From NCBI GenBank assembly GCA_009761415.1, contig QUOL01000007.1, positions 744,001 to 808,000 of the forward strand: 64,000 nucleotides of DNA. The letters run 5' to 3'. Each line of letters opens with the position of its first letter. Position 1 is the stretch's first letter. Of the stretch, positions 26,416-39,470 are shown piece after piece. Below the pieces are notes generated by a model. It did no database searches and was not told the DNA's origin. It saw only the letters and a list, made by a program, of their open reading frames with translations. This DNA comes from Sarcomyxa edulis. Lineage: Eukaryota; Basidiomycota; Agaricomycetes; Agaricales; Mycenaceae. The position numbers and the translations under genes are program-made.

Positions 26416-27586
26416 ATGTCTACAGACAATAGTCTCTTCGAACCTCTTGATGTTAAAAACACGGAGGTTGATCCTTCAGAAGCTCAGCGCCGCCGCTGGT
26501 CTGGCGCACCCATGTTCCCTTACCTCGATCCCCTGGCCGATGCCAAGTCGTCACCGCCATCCCCCGAAATGCCTTCCTTTATACATCGACCATTCCCTCC
26601 CTCACCACTTGCCGGTGTTCCTGAAGCATACATCGTCGACCAGCTCCGCAATCTAGCTCCCAATTACTGGAATAAACCAGAGACGGCGGACTGTACCATT
26701 AGTGAGTCCTCCTTACCATCCTCTTCCATTTCCAAGCTCATCCAATTATTATCCCGTAGTTGTACCAGTACCTCACGCCCGAGGGAGATCTTCTCCTTTC
26801 CCCTCCGAACCGTTGCCTTCACTTCAACAATATCCCGCTGGCCTAGGCCGCAGGGCCACTGAGCCAGCGCTCAATTTTGTCCCCCAAATGTCACTGAAGG
26901 TAATGACCCTCGATAAGATACCATGATCGTAGAATGACTATGCTCATACACTTCTTCAGTTACATTCCGACTATCTTTCAGCACACTCGAGTTACCTCCG
27001 AAACCTCTTCAGCGGCGCTTCACCGCTCGATCTCATCAATACAACACCAACAGACTCCCCGCCCCCACCATATAGATCCCCTTCTCCCTCTCGTCTTTCG
27101 TCTTCACCACAATTCACGTTCACGATCCCCGCAAACCGTCTACCACGACTATTGCCCTCTCCTCCATCCCATCCCATACTCTTCCTCCCCGTTCCCGACC
27201 CATCATCTTTCCACCTCCTCGTCCACTGGATGTATTTCGGCAAGACAGACTTCATCGAAGATTGCCTTAACAAGGGCATCATTCAATGGGAAGGAATCGC
27301 ACGGAACGTGGAGTATCTAGGTCTTCGAACGGACATAAAAATATTCCTCGGTCGTTGGTACGGCGACTGGCTCCACCCAGAACGCGCGCGATGTGAATCT
27401 CCTCTTTATTCTGACGATGACGATGAGGACGACGATACCATGTTTGGCAGTGACGATGGTGATTCGTCGACAGCTGGGTCGGACGATGATATGGAAGACG
27501 AGAAGGATCCACAACTCCGAGGAAGAACGAGAGCAACGCGTCCCCTATCCTACACACGAGGAACTCCTAGACATTTCAGCGCCTAA
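26416..27586 (+). CDS. BTB/POZ-like domain protein
   Basis: Three exons are inferred. The first (26416-about 26700) encodes a Pro-rich N-terminus ending YWNKPETADCTI. A middle segment follows (about 26757-26900, introns near 26701-26757 and 26901-26958). The last exon contains LHSDYLSAHSSYLRNLFSGA, the core of a BTB-type fold as found in many Agaricomycete proteins, then a long Ser/Pro insert, FHLLVHWMYFG and a helical end. The C-terminus is very acidic (a run of Asp/Glu at about 27410-27500). In the wider family such domains dimerise or bind Cul3, but the fold here is interrupted by an insert and no partner domain is present. Exact splice sites are approximate. Confidence 0.65.
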
Positions 27587-28703
27587 TCGCTCGATTCGAC
27601 CACATCCTACGTACATACATGCATGCCACCACCCCACGCCAGAGGCATTACCCTCTATTTTACATCATCTTCTTGGACGATTCGCCTATTATCATTATTC
27701 TCTCCTCTTCTATCCCCGACACCCTTATACACTCATTCGACCTTCTTATCTGTTACAGTCATAGCAGCTGTACGTCTTTCTTCATGGTTTCCCTACTTAT
27801 AATCACGCTTCTCGGCATGACCTCCCTCCTTGTATTATCTCTCAGCGGTGTTACGATATCAGTATAGCAGTAGTATCAATCAAAAATGATTACACCAAAA
27901 ACTTGAACCCGGCCAGCAAACCCTCCTAGTTTTTGGATCAGCTTCCGACGCATGCAGCTTGCTTGATCAAGATCGGCATACACAATAAGCTGATCACGAT
28001 CACGTACACGAGATGGTCGATTCCTCTCTGCTATTGTCTTTATTTTATGCAAATACGAAAGGATGGTACACCGACCACACCTCAGCATCTCTTGGAAAAC
28101 CGATTGTCCGTCGAAATCGTCCTAAAAGCATTGGCATTGATCACCTGAACGTACTAGACCTTCCCTCCTGTCGGGAATCCGCGACCGTCATCCGATGCAC
28201 GAACAAAAAGAAAAAAATCCGAGAAACAATAAAGACTCGAGGAAGTCAGCGCGTACCGTGTGCGTGTGTTGAAATTATTATCCCCATGTTCTTTACGCGC
28301 CAATTACGACAATTAGGAATGTTGACGGGTATTGGAATTGAGTAATGTTGTCTCGGTGCCTCCCATCTCCCGCCGCCACGTATAGTACGCGACGCTCGTT
28401 TTCTAGAATTGTGATAAGATGGAGGCATGGTATGGTGTACAATTTCAGAGCGATGCACGGTGGAAAAAAAGGTCCTTCGATTAATATGGATACGCGTAAA
28501 CATCAGTTCAACGGTGCAAGCCCCAGCCTTGTAGAGATAAATGGTTTTCCAGAGTCCGTCTCTCGTCCGTCCGAATATAGACAAGAAAGGAAAACAGTGA
28601 GTGCGTCGAGCTTCGTACATGGAATGTTCGACGGTGTAGATGTGAGACTGTAGACAGAAGCCAGAAATCCAACGTCACGGTGATCACAGAGAAGTCGAAA
28701 CAG
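27587..28703. other. Convergent 3' region, BTB-like gene and WC-2
   Basis: 1.1 kb between two stop codons on opposite strands. Open frames of about 100 codons on both strands (28246-28653) overlap one another and show no domain or codon signal I can defend. I see nothing else identifiable. Confidence 0.5.
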
Positions 28704-29996
28704 TTAACCAGGTCCCTTCGCCTGAACCTTTGCCCACCGGAGACCGCAAGCATTGCATAAAGTTTTTGGACCAAGAGGACCCTGGAAAAGAGGACGAGTG
28801 GACCACACTACGAGTCAGGGACATGCGAAAAGACACAGCGCCAGAGAACACTATCAGAATTTGAAAGACGAACCTTACGCCATTCTGGGGAGTCTGTTCG
28901 ACCACATGTGACGCAAACATATTGTTCGGAAGATTGCAACCTTTTGAGCTGTATTTTTTTCGGACGGTCCCAATGATAAGGAACTTGTTCCATGATTCTG
29001 GAATAAATGCCACGGCTGACCTTCTTTTTCTTAGACCCATCGTCGGGAGGCTCATCTTCAAATCCCGGTGGTAAAGAATTGGAGGCAGATTGGTACAGAG
29101 ACCCACGGTATGGGTTCGCCCCATCAAAGTTCCCTCGTACTGAACTCGTCATTACATCGCCATATGCGACATGGCCTGGAGGGGGATGAGCTGGAGGAGA
29201 GTAAATAGTGGGTGGCTGGGAAGGGATAGCGGAGGGAGCTGGAGGGATCATTCGTGCAGAAGGCATCGAAGTGGTCGTATAGACAGAGCTGGGGCCTGTG
29301 GCAACGATAGGAGTTTGAGGGGCACTATGAGCTCTCAACTCCATTACCCGTTGCTGCAGGCGCTCATTCTCGATTTTGAGCTCCAGAAATGTGTTCAACC
29401 TTCTTGAGTATGAGAAGCCGTAGGATTGTTCGATATAGACTCAAATAATGACTTACATGGCGGTATTCCGGCCAGGGTACGGTTTGGCCACAGCAAAGAT
29501 ACACTTGCATTGGGCTTGCTCGTGATCTGGATCAGGAGCAAAGTGGGCGCGACCCTTGATTTCGAAAAGAATATTTTTACTTCCAGCATGGTAATCCAGG
29601 GACTTGGTGTTGAGTCGAACATACGATAGGAGTTCGCTGCTGGTCTGTATGGATTCACCGAAACTGCTTCGGAAACTATTCTGGTCGTCGACTAAATATA
29701 TGGATTATTATGAGAAGGAAATTTGAAATGAATGTGTACATACGAGGGATCAGATCAATCAAGTCGCTGTCAATGAGTTCATGGTCACTCCAGCCAAGAA
29801 TTTCCGTCACTGCCGTGCCACAGAACAGGATCTTGAACGATGGAGATAAAATGAGGATAATTGCATCAGCCAGCTCTGTAATGAGTAAATCTGCCCATCG
29901 TTTTCTCTTTGTGAACTCGAAAGTCAACTGAGGTCTCTCAGAGGATGGAGTTGAAGGATTCGAACTTGTCGAAGCGGCAGCGTTGGGTCCAGACAT
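28704..29996 (-). CDS. WC2: White Collar-2-like PAS/GATA transcription factor
   Basis: DNA-binding partner of the fungal blue-light photoreceptor WC-1; the complex drives light-responsive genes in the nucleus. The N-terminus is Ser/Pro-rich. A single PAS domain follows ([20 protein letters not shown], then [20 protein letters not shown] at about 29780-29900) without the LOV cysteine motif that WC-1 has, so it should not bind flavin itself. After a coiled, Pro-rich linker, a GATA finger of CX2CX18CX2C type is split by an intron: [14 protein letters not shown], then [18 protein letters not shown]. The stop at 28704 directly follows KVQAKGPG. The ATG at 29996 is chosen because upstream in-frame codons are not ATG. 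The family call is firm. Confidence 0.9.
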
Positions 29997-30285
29997 GCGA
30001 GCGGTTGGGACCAAGTTCGAAATCTAAGCCGGCGGCAAGCATTTTACGGGCGCTAATCTTCCTCCGTTTCCCGCGGACTACCCCAGTACACTCGAGTATC
30101 TTCAAAAAACAACGTATATTCACAATCGCAAGCAAGACATCCCATGAGTAAGTAAGTATCATAAAGAAATCTATATCAATGCCGCATTAAAGTCCGTATA
30201 TATATCTACGCGGATCACGCTTCGAGGCATATCCGCCTTGTAAGATACCTCTAGTTGAAGTTCTTGCCCCTAAAATCCCGACAAC

Positions 30286-31917
30286 CTAAATAACGCAGTA
30301 GCCACCATCGACACGGATCTCAGAGCCTGTCATGAAGCTCGAGGCGCCGCTGGAGAGGAAAACGATGGCTCCCTTGAGGAATAGGGTCAGTAACAATATA
30401 AACCAACTGAGTATATTAGACATACCGCCAGGTCCTCCGGTTCGCCCATCTATCCAAAGAATCAGAGACGACATTCAGTAATTGTAGCAAGTCACGTACC
30501 TTTCCCATAGGAGTGAGACTCTCCCATGTTTTCTGTGGAAAGGATCATCAGCAACTGAAAGACTTTACGAATGGACGAGACAGACCTTTAGCTCTGGGTC
30601 GTGCGCCAAAATGGTTTTTGTAAGTTTAGTCAACATGTAACCGGGGCTATACAGGAAGATCAGCGGAGGTCCTTGGTGATCCATTGATAACGCACCTCAG
30701 TACATTCACTCTAACACCCTTCTTCGCCCATTCGACAGCAAGACTGGCAGCCATGTGCTTGACAGCTGAACAAAATGGTAAGAAGCATATCTCGGACAGG
30801 ATCATGAAGCCGTCGTACCAGCTTTGGAGGCGTTGTAAGGGGTTTGTGGCTAAATCGAGGTTCAATCAGTCAAAACCAAGTATCCTCCCAGACCTATACG
30901 ACGAACCTGAGGGATATTGACGATCTGCAAAATATCGTCAGAGCCGAGATCGCGAGGTAGAACATTTTGAAAAACATACGTTAGCACTCATACTTGAAAC
31001 GAGCACGATGGAACCTCCGCCTTGAGGGATCATGTTACGAGCGGCTTCTCGGGCAGTGAAGAATGCTCCGTGGACATTGATGTCATATAAACGTTTTATG
31101 CGGTCAAAAGGGTAACTGCGCGACGTCCGTCTATTAGTGCTCGCGTCCTCGGAACAGCGGCATCGGGACTTACTCGAACGCGGAGTAGTTCTCAACGATA
31201 CCTGTGACGTGGTTAAACAGCGTAAATACACGGGATGGCGCTTGTACTTACCAGCGGACGCGACTACCGAGTCAACCCGACCGAAGGTATCCATAACCTG
31301 GAGGAAGGAAGTCAATATAGCTTTCTATAGTCCCGGTCAAGCTACGCACCTCCGCAAAAGCCTTTTGAACGGAACGCTCGGACGAGACATCACATTCAAT
31401 GCCGATGATTTTTAGATCTTCTGGTTTCATTTCGCTGTTAACTTAAAAGTGTATGTTCAGCAACGTGGTCTCCCTAATCAAAAGCATAAGTGGACGAGAA
31501 GTTTACTGACCGCATGAGGCCGTAATCAGTTCCGATGCTGCATTCTTGGCTTCTGCCTCCTTCAAGTCCAAGATGGCGAGAGACGTGCATCCGCTGTAGC
31601 TCCGAATCAGGACGCGATGCCCATGGTTGAGTCGATGGCAAGGACCGTGACGTACGATTGCACGAATGCACGACAGAATTCATATCCTAAGCCTCTGGCC
31701 GCACCTGTTACCATACAAACCTATGTAGAGACTTCATGAAGCCGATCATGGTCAACCAAGGATAATCCGTACGTACCTTTCCTTCCAACGAAAAGGTCGG
31801 TAAAGTCTTTGGTGCCAACTTCGGTACAGAGCTGGAGAGTCTGACTTGAAGACTTCCTGGACGCGACGCTATACGAATACTACTGGGTACCGCGCGAGAG
31901 ATGAGGCGAGAGGCCAT
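30286..31917 (-). CDS. Short-chain dehydrogenase/reductase, probably mitochondrial
   Basis: Classical SDR with a Rossmann fold and NAD(P) cofactor. About eight introns interrupt it. Visible motifs are the TGxxxGxG-type cofactor loop after SLEGK near 31700-31780, the acidic residue region IIGIECDVSS, the NVHGAFFTAREAARN stretch, catalytic Ser in IVLVSSMSAN, and the YxxxK pair in PYNASKAAVKH (about 30740-30860). The last exon ends GSEIRVDGGYCVI. The sequence resembles the L-xylulose reductase, sorbose reductase and D-arabinitol dehydrogenase group of fungal polyol enzymes; the exact substrate is inference. The first 40 residues are Arg/Ser-rich without acids (MASRLISRAVPSSIRIASR), which looks like a mitochondrial presequence. 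Confidence 0.85.
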
Positions 31918-32434
31918 TTTTTGGGAGATGGTGAGAGTTGCGAACGAGGAGGGCCCAGGGGGAAAAGAAATTTAAGCTCTCTCTCACATCAAATGCGGGG
32001 GAGTCAAAATTACCCCGTGGGCCGTGCTCAAGATCCGACTGCATAGGGAAGAGTGCATCTGACCGGGTTCATGATCAAGTGACACTCAAACGTATTAATC
32101 GTTTCACCCCGGGTATATCCACTCAGAGGAACGAAAATTTATGTATTTAATCCATTGAATCCGGAATGTAGTGTGTAGCATAATAAAATAACCAAATACT
32201 GGTTGAACATATGGGGGGGAGAGGTATAAAAATCATGAAAGGAAAGTAAAGGAGGGGTATCAAGCAACAGAGAAATTGACCTATAAAATTACGAAAGAGT
32301 GGACCTGGCATGTGTGCTCCAGGGAGCTAAAAGGCAGGTTGAGCAGATAATCAAAGGAGTGTGGATACAGTCATATGCATATGGTGAGAGCAAGGAAAGA
32401 GAGTGGGCAGAGAGGCGCATGTTTGAGGAGGAAA
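31918..32434. other. Intergenic region between SDR and kinesin
   Basis: 517 nt upstream of the SDR start and downstream of the kinesin stop, both on the minus strand. It should hold the SDR promoter and the kinesin 3' end. It is AT-rich in the middle (about 32150-32260) with a CATATGGGGGGGAGAGG stretch. I see no gene. Confidence 0.5.
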
Positions 32435-35400
32435 TTACAGGCAAGCGAACTTCGACTTTCGCTTTTGCAGTTCCTCCATCCGGGTGTCTAGTTGGGCGCG
32501 AGCCCGTTCTTTGGCTTTTCGTTCTTCGTCCAGCCGTTGCTCCAGAGACTGCTTCTCCTCGACGATAGATCTGCGAACCGTGACGACTTCTCGTTTAGCT
32601 TCTGTGAGCTCATTTCGAAGGCCTTCAATCTTGGTGTTGAGCGTATCTCGCTCTCTCGCGAGTTCCGTGGCATGCATACGTGCTTTGCGAACTATTGGAA
32701 AGGAAAATATAAGCTGAGAATTTTGTCTTCCATTGAAACTTAGCTTACGATTTTTCTCCGAGTCGCCCAGCGACGTTTCTAGGGTGCTGACAAGATCCAT
32801 GTGGGTTTGGAGATCGCTTTCACAATGCGTGAGCTGCTTGTTCAACGTCTTGATCATGGCCTCTTGCTCGTCGATCAACTTGGCTTGTTGTTCGATTTTC
32901 ACCGTGACCTTGGGGTCGATGATGGCAGAGCCGTTCAGGGAAGGACCGACAGAAGTTGATGGTGACTCGAGCTGTGATTCTCTCGAAGAAGCTGACGACA
33001 TCACAATCGAAGATGTTTGAGACGAGGTGCTGAATCCACTGTCAGTATTGCCGTTGGTGGCAGCTCGTGGAGCAGGAGGAGGGGGGACAGATGGAGGGGG
33101 AGTTGGCGGTGGAAGCTTCATGGCAGGAAGCCCAGTAGCGCGAGTGTAAGACATGTTACGGTCTGGAATAGCACGGGCATTCGGAGGAGATGAACTACGT
33201 GCAATCTGGGCTTGTAGATCTCGAACAATGTTGTCTTGTCGGATCTTTTCTGCTTGGAGATTATCCTTCTCGTCCTTGACTCTCTGCAAATTTTCTTGCA
33301 TTTCAGCCAATTCGTAGCGATGTTTCTCCAACTCGTCAACAAGAGATTCTCGTTTCGAGGCTTCCTGGATCAGTTTAGACTGCTCGCCACGGGTCTTGTC
33401 AAGCTCTCCTCGTAATCTGGCGACTTCTGCCTCATAGTCATCTCGTTCGAGCCGGACGCTGGATAGTTCTTGCTGCATGCTAGATATTATACCCGATTTC
33501 TCGTTCAGAGCCGTCTCGTGAGCTTGGCGCGTCTCTTCCTGGACCACGGTGAACTCCTCCGCAGCTACTTTGTAAGACTCCAGCTCCTGAACGAGAGCTT
33601 CGTGGGTCTTGATCAAAGCGTCGCGTTCTTCGGAATGTTGGCGCACTAGACTAGCGATGCTCGCGGCAAGCTTATCACGTTCTTGTGCGAGGAGGTCGGC
33701 GCTTGTGCGAAGCTCATTCGTTTCGTCCAAGTGATGCTGCTCCATCTCGGCAATACTTGCAGCGAGCTTATCGCGTTCTTGAGAAAGGAGCTCAGCACTA
33801 GCGCGAAGCTCGTTGGTCTTGTCCAGGTGAACTTGTTCCATCTCGGCAATATTTGCAGCCAGTTTGTCGCGTTCTTGGGACAGGAGGTCAGCGCTGCTGC
33901 GAAGCTCGTTCGTCTTGTCCAGGTGAAGCTGTTCTATCTCGGCGACACTTGCAGCGAGCCTATCGCGTTCTTGGATAAGGACGTCAGAGCTTGTGCGAAG
34001 CTCGCTGGTCTCTTCCGAATGACGCTGTTGCAAATCTGCGATAGTAGCGGTCAAACGATCGCGCTCCTGGGCGAGGAGATCCTGGTCCGCGGTCAGACTC
34101 GTACGGCCTTCGGAGCGCTCTTTCTCCAACAGTGAGATGGACGAGGCGAGTTTATCACGCTCTTCGACAAGAAGCTCGAGATCTCTCTGCAAAGTGCTTC
34201 GTTCGGATACATGTCGTGCCTCTAATTCGGCAATGGTCGCGTTGAGTTTGTCGCGCTCTTCGATAAGGAGTTCATGATCTTGATGTAGATTAGAACTCTC
34301 AGAAACGTGACGTTTCTCTAGCTCGGTGACCGTCGCGTTCAGTCGATCGCGTTCCTCGATAAGTAAATCGTGGTCCTTGGTCAAAGTCTTGCGCTCTTCG
34401 GCATGCATTTTCTCTAGATCTGCTACAGCTACAGAGAGATGTTCTCGCTCCTGAGCGATCAGTCTTGCGCTCTGAGCCCTAGCTTCCTCCAGATCTATGC
34501 GATATCGTTCCTGGAGAGCAACCAAAGTTGAATCGATCTGGGCCATGGCAAGTTGATGCTCCGTCTCAAGCCTAAGCGATTCTTCCGTGTGAGATTGGAT
34601 GAGAGCGGACCGCTGCTCTTCCGCCTGTGCTACGATCTCTTGTAAGGCAGAATGGTGAGCAGTCTTCAGTTGCGAAATTTGCTCTTCGTGCCCGGATTCG
34701 ACTTCGTGAAGGATAACAGCCTGTTGTTCCTGTAAGGCTTGAATTGCGACCTCCATATCATCTCGGGCTTTCCTCGTAGCGGCGGCAGCGGCAGAAGCCT
34801 CCTCTTTGCTTGTCACGAACTGGGCACTGAGCCTTTCCGACTCTACTCTCCACTCTTCTTTCAACCTGGCCAAGATGCTGTCGTGTTCAGACTTCATCTT
34901 GTCCAGCAGGAGGGAATAGTCTTCGTCCTTGACAGTGAGCGACCGAGCTTGTTCTGCTTTGAGGTTCTCTCGTTCCTCCACGAACGACGCTTCTTTCCTT
35001 GCGATTGCAGCGGCGTGCTCGTCTTGAAGCTCCTTCAGTGCAGCGTTACGAGCTGACTGAGACTCCGAAAGCGAACCTTCCTGAGAGATCTCGGCGATCC
35101 TTAGCACGCCCGCATGCTCCTCACGCAGTCTCTCGAGAGTGGCAGCAGCTTCGGCTGCTTGTCTTGCTAGGGATTCAGCATGGTCTCCTCGTAATTTTGT
35201 CAAAGCATTGTAGTACTCCTCGTCCGTCTTGTGAAGAGCAGCAGCGGCTTCAGCCTCTTTCTGCTTGAGGAGCTCCTCGTGTTCCGCTTTCAGACGAGTG
35301 ACCCGACTCTCAGCTTCGGCTTCCTTAGCCTCGAGGAGTCCATCGTATTCAGCTCGAAGTTTCTCCACAGCTGCTGCATGTTCGACTTCTGCCGCGCGTA

Positions 35401-38400
35401 GAGCCTCGACCAACTCCGCCTCATGCTGCTGAATTTTTGCGAGTTCGACGAGGCTGTCGTCATGTCTATTCCGGAGAGCCTCAATCTCAGTGGACATATT
35501 GAGAGCCTTACCAAATCATCAATTTAAACTCGTAAGAACAAGAAGTAGAACAGTATAGCTTACCTGATCGCGCGAAAGAGCAGTCAAATCATCAAACTGG
35601 CGACGAACTTGAGTGAGTTGCTTCTCCAGATCATCGACCGTCTCTCGATGTTGAGACTCTTTCTGTGCCATCGAACTTTATCCCCTCGCGTTAGTTTACG
35701 AGCAAACCTACATGTATGTAATGAGTACGACAGACTCACAGCATAAGTTCGTTCAATCTGTCGAGCGACTCGTCTGGTTCCGATACCGTCCTTTCCGAAC
35801 CATCCATATCGTGGCTATTCTCCATCGACTGGCGGATATGGTCGAACTGACCTAGAGTCTTAGGTGACAGGTGTATACCACCAGAAGCATGGCCATTACT
35901 CATATCAGGAGGAGGAGCGGCAACATCTTCACTCTTGTCAACAGGCGTCGCCACAACAGTCTGCTCCTTCTGACTCTCCTTGAGCGACTCTTCCAATACA
36001 GATATCTCCGCTTCTCTCTCCTTGAGCACTTCCTGCAATCTCATAATCTCATTCTCCAAACTGGTCACAGACCGTTCACTGGCGCTCAACTGAACCGCAC
36101 CCGGAGATGGATAAGTAGCACTGGGAAGGGAGATCGAGAGGTTAGGTCGGGAATTTACGAGGGAAATAGGATTGGAATTATTGGATATGGAAATCGAGCC
36201 TGTATGGGAATTCGAGGGTGAATGTGAACTATTACTGGTCCCGTGACTGGATATAGAGGCTTTGCGCAAGCGAGCCGAGGATAGCTCCTGTGAGAGCGAT
36301 TGCGATTGCGATAGCGACCTGTGGACAATATGGACTTGGACTTAGATATAAAACAATGCACAAAAAAAGCGTGAACTTTCTAAGATATTAGAAAAGTATA
36401 ACTTACCTCGTATGGAGCGATTCCGCTGAGGCCGCCTGCCTGAAAAAAAGGCGCCGACCCGCAGAGTTTACTTGAGGTTCACTGGATTCTCTAGATCGGG
36501 GTCCTGGCATTCGTCGTCTGAACGGTGGAATTTCGACTGGCCTCTCCGTCGTAGGAGACTCCAAGATGGGATTTTCGGCAACATTGAGATTGCTCAGTTT
36601 AGCCTCCTGGATCTGAGCAGCGAGATCGGAAATTTCACGGAGAGCGTCTCGGTATTTGGCGCTCACAGAGGAGAGATCGGCGAGCGTTGCTGTATGCGTT
36701 TGCTGAAGGGCGATGAGTTGGTTCTCCAGGGATACGTCGGCCTTACTCGTAGTAGTCTCCTTCTCTTCCGAGTCAGATCCACCACTAGGAGGGCCGGACA
36801 TAGCGATATCGTTTAACTTCGGTGCATTCGAAAGGCCTACCTCTAAGCTCCTTCTCGCTTGAGCAACTTCGCCAGCGACGCTACCCAGTCTGATCCGAGC
36901 ATCACCCGCCTCCTTCTTCTTCTGTTCCCATTCCATCATCTTCTGTTCCAACTCCTTTACCTTCCTTTCTCGCTCTTCCAAGTCTGTGCGCCAATTCTCA
37001 CCATCCTGTCTGAGTGTGTCTAGACGAGATTGTAAGAGTTCGGCTTCGGCTCTGCGTCGTTCACAGTCCTGTTCCAGCTTTTCGACGGTTTGTTGGAGTC
37101 CGAGGACGGATTCGTCTGAGCGGGCCAAGCGGGCCTCTAGATCAGCGATGTATTTTCCCGAGTGAGACTCTGTATCCCGGTAACGAGCAACTTCACGCTT
37201 GAGATCGGACATGGACTCGCTGGAGGTGATGGAGGATTCGTCGTAGGTCTTCATCTTCTCCTCCAGATCTCTTACATAGGCCTGATTGGAAGAATCCAAG
37301 CATACATACATCAATATCGTGATTCAATGAACGGAGATAACCAAAGAATGGACGTTACTTACCTCTGTTGATGCCTCTCGTTCCGTAAGTTTCGCCACTC
37401 GACTTCTCAGCTCTTCAACATACAATTCCGTAGCGGCATGCCTCTCCGTAATCGCCGCCAACTCATCCTCCTTCTCCTCCACCATCTCGTTAGTATGTCT
37501 CAACGCTGCCCTGTTCAAATTAAGTTCTGCCTCCATCGCAGCTATCGTCTTCTCATACTCCTCAATCACCGGACCCACAATCTCTTCGTACTTGGCCGTT
37601 CCACCCACCGCACCACCACCAATCGACCCACGCTGCCTCTCTCCCAACTCCTGCCTCAACCGCGTAAGTTCCTGTGTCCGCTCGACGAATTTCTCCCGCA
37701 GATCCTCGTAATTATTCTGCAATTCCGTCATCTGAGCCAACACCTTCTTCCCCGCACCCTCAATCACTTCCGGCATAACCACCTGAGCTGAATCACCTGC
37801 ACCAATAGTAACAACACCCCCCTCCTTCAGCCCCTTCAACTCCCTCCTTAGCCGACTGACAGTTCCTTGCAACCACTCCACATCATCCCAACCATCCTCC
37901 TTCTCATTTACGACCGCACGATTCTTGATATTCCTCGCGCGGTTCGCGTACTTGAGCGTATTCACCGTTTCGCCGACATTCCACTCTGCAGGGCTGACAC
38001 ATGCTATCATGAGCGTGTGGGCATTGCCGCCTAGGGAATCTTGTAGGAGTCGAGTGAGTTTGGAGTCGCGGTAGGGGACGTGGGTGGCGGTGTGGGATTT
38101 GGCACGGGAGGGATCACCGAGGGCGGAGATGACGTTGCCGAGGGCAAGGAGGCCGCTGTTGATGGATATGCCTTCTTTGATACGTTCGCCGGCTGCTGCT
38201 GTGCGTTTTAGCTGTAGGTAGGTGGTCAGCTAGAAGGCTATGGGGAATTGGTAGTGATGTTACTCACCCGTTCTGATCCAGCCAGATCAACGAAATGGAA
38301 TTTCGAGACGATAGTAATACATTCGCCCGAGTCGTCTCCTCCTCCTCCTGTCGATTTTTCGCTTGTGTGGCCAAGAGCGCTAGATGGTCTCAGCCCACCT

Positions 38401-39470
38401 CTGCCCATGGCAGCGGCGAAGCTCGGGGTCGAAGGGCGACCCCCTAATGTTGGGGAGGACGCCCTTCCATTAGGACTATATACAGAGCTTGGACGCGCGA
38501 GTCTGGAGGGGGATCTACCACCGGGAGGTAGAGGGGAAGAAGAACGAACAGGGACCTTCAAAGCACCAGTGTACTTTTTCTGGATCAAAGTCAAGGAGAA
38601 AATGGCATGGGATCGAGAAGATTGGGCATTCATGTCTGTCTCGTTGGTGCGTCGGATGGAGGTACCTTTACGGAGCAGACTGAAAAGGCCTATCAGTGAC
38701 CCTCACCGAAACGCGAAATATGGGAGGCTACTCACGTCATGACTTCACTGGAATTTCTGACATTGACTTCACGCAGACCGCCCCATATAATATGACCGTC
38801 CTTGTCTTCTCTGATTTGTACTTCGCGTCGCCCGCCGACAGTGTCATCGATGCTTAGAAGGTCGATTAGGTCCTCGTTGTAGATTTCGATGAATGACCCT
38901 TTAATATTATAGTCCCAAGAGCCACCGCGTTCTTCTTTGAGTTGTCTGGCGCGCGAGAATATGCCAGAGACAGCTCTTGGGATGATGCCCATTCCGTTGT
39001 TAGGATCGGAAGGATCGGCATCGAGGTCTATACCGGTCATGGTGAAGGTTTTCCCGCTACTAGTTTGACCGTAGGCCAGTATAGTACAATTAAAGCCGTC
39101 GACGAAACGAGAGATGAGAGGTTCAGCGGTAGAAGTAAAGAGAGCATATTGTGTAGTTGGAGGTGGGTGCACTTGGTCGAATGAAAAGAGTTGTTTTTTG
39201 GCACCAGCACCTGTATTAGCGACTGCAGCACCAGCAGCAGAGCCTCCTGACGAAGGAGTGCTTGAAGAAGGTTCGACAGTGACAGAAGTGGAAGAAGTTG
39301 CGTGAATGACTGAGCGTTGAAAGCGAGCGGGAATTGAGTTCGTGTCTTGAGTTGTTGGTGGTCGAATGCGCAGGGCTGTAGCAACCTGGTTAGCCACAGA
39401 AATACTCGCAGTGTCTGGTGTACTCACCGACTTGAACGGAAGTCGTCGCCGAGCTCGACGACGGCGCCAT
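32435..39470 (-). CDS. Kinesin-4-like motor with long coiled-coil tail
   Basis: N-terminal plus-end-type kinesin of the kinesin-4/chromokinesin-like group. Start [13 protein letters not shown] is spliced to VALRIRPP, skipping an intron ending GTTGCTACAG (about 39378). The motor shows FSFDQVHPP, the P-loop [11 protein letters not shown] (about 39040), [13 protein letters not shown], switch [14 protein letters not shown] (about 38600-38630), switch [10 protein letters not shown] (about 38270), and [18 protein letters not shown] just before the neck (about 37900). Between switches I and II sits a Ser/Pro/Gly-rich insert of about 85 residues. The stalk is coiled coil through several exons. The last large exon (to 35497) carries a 96-bp repeat array, then a Pro-rich patch ([13 protein letters not shown]) and further coiled coil. 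Cellular role (spindle midzone, chromosome arms or microtubule-length control) is inferred from the family only. Roughly 2,100 residues. Confidence 0.88.
33640..34480 (-). repeat. 96-bp in-frame tandem repeats in kinesin tail
   Basis: A conserved anchor (TCGCGTTCTTG-like, the complement of CAAGAACGCGA encoding QERDKLA) recurs at 33675, 33771, 33867, 33963, 34059, 34155, 34251, 34347 and 34443, exactly 96 bp apart. Each unit encodes 32 residues, of the form [19 protein letters not shown] followed by [12 protein letters not shown]. Copies at 33.7-34.0 kb are the most alike; those toward 34.4 kb have diverged. Confidence 0.92.

Noticed and set aside
28246..28653. Overlapping open frames on both strands between BTB-like gene and WC-2
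   Set aside because: Mutually antisense, no motif; consistent with 3' untranslated sequence.
33640..34480. CRISPR-like array
   Set aside because: The regular spacing is an in-frame coding repeat with no unique spacers, in a eukaryotic gene.
34739..35268. Plus-strand frames across the kinesin tail
   Set aside because: Antisense shadows of the long coiled-coil exon.
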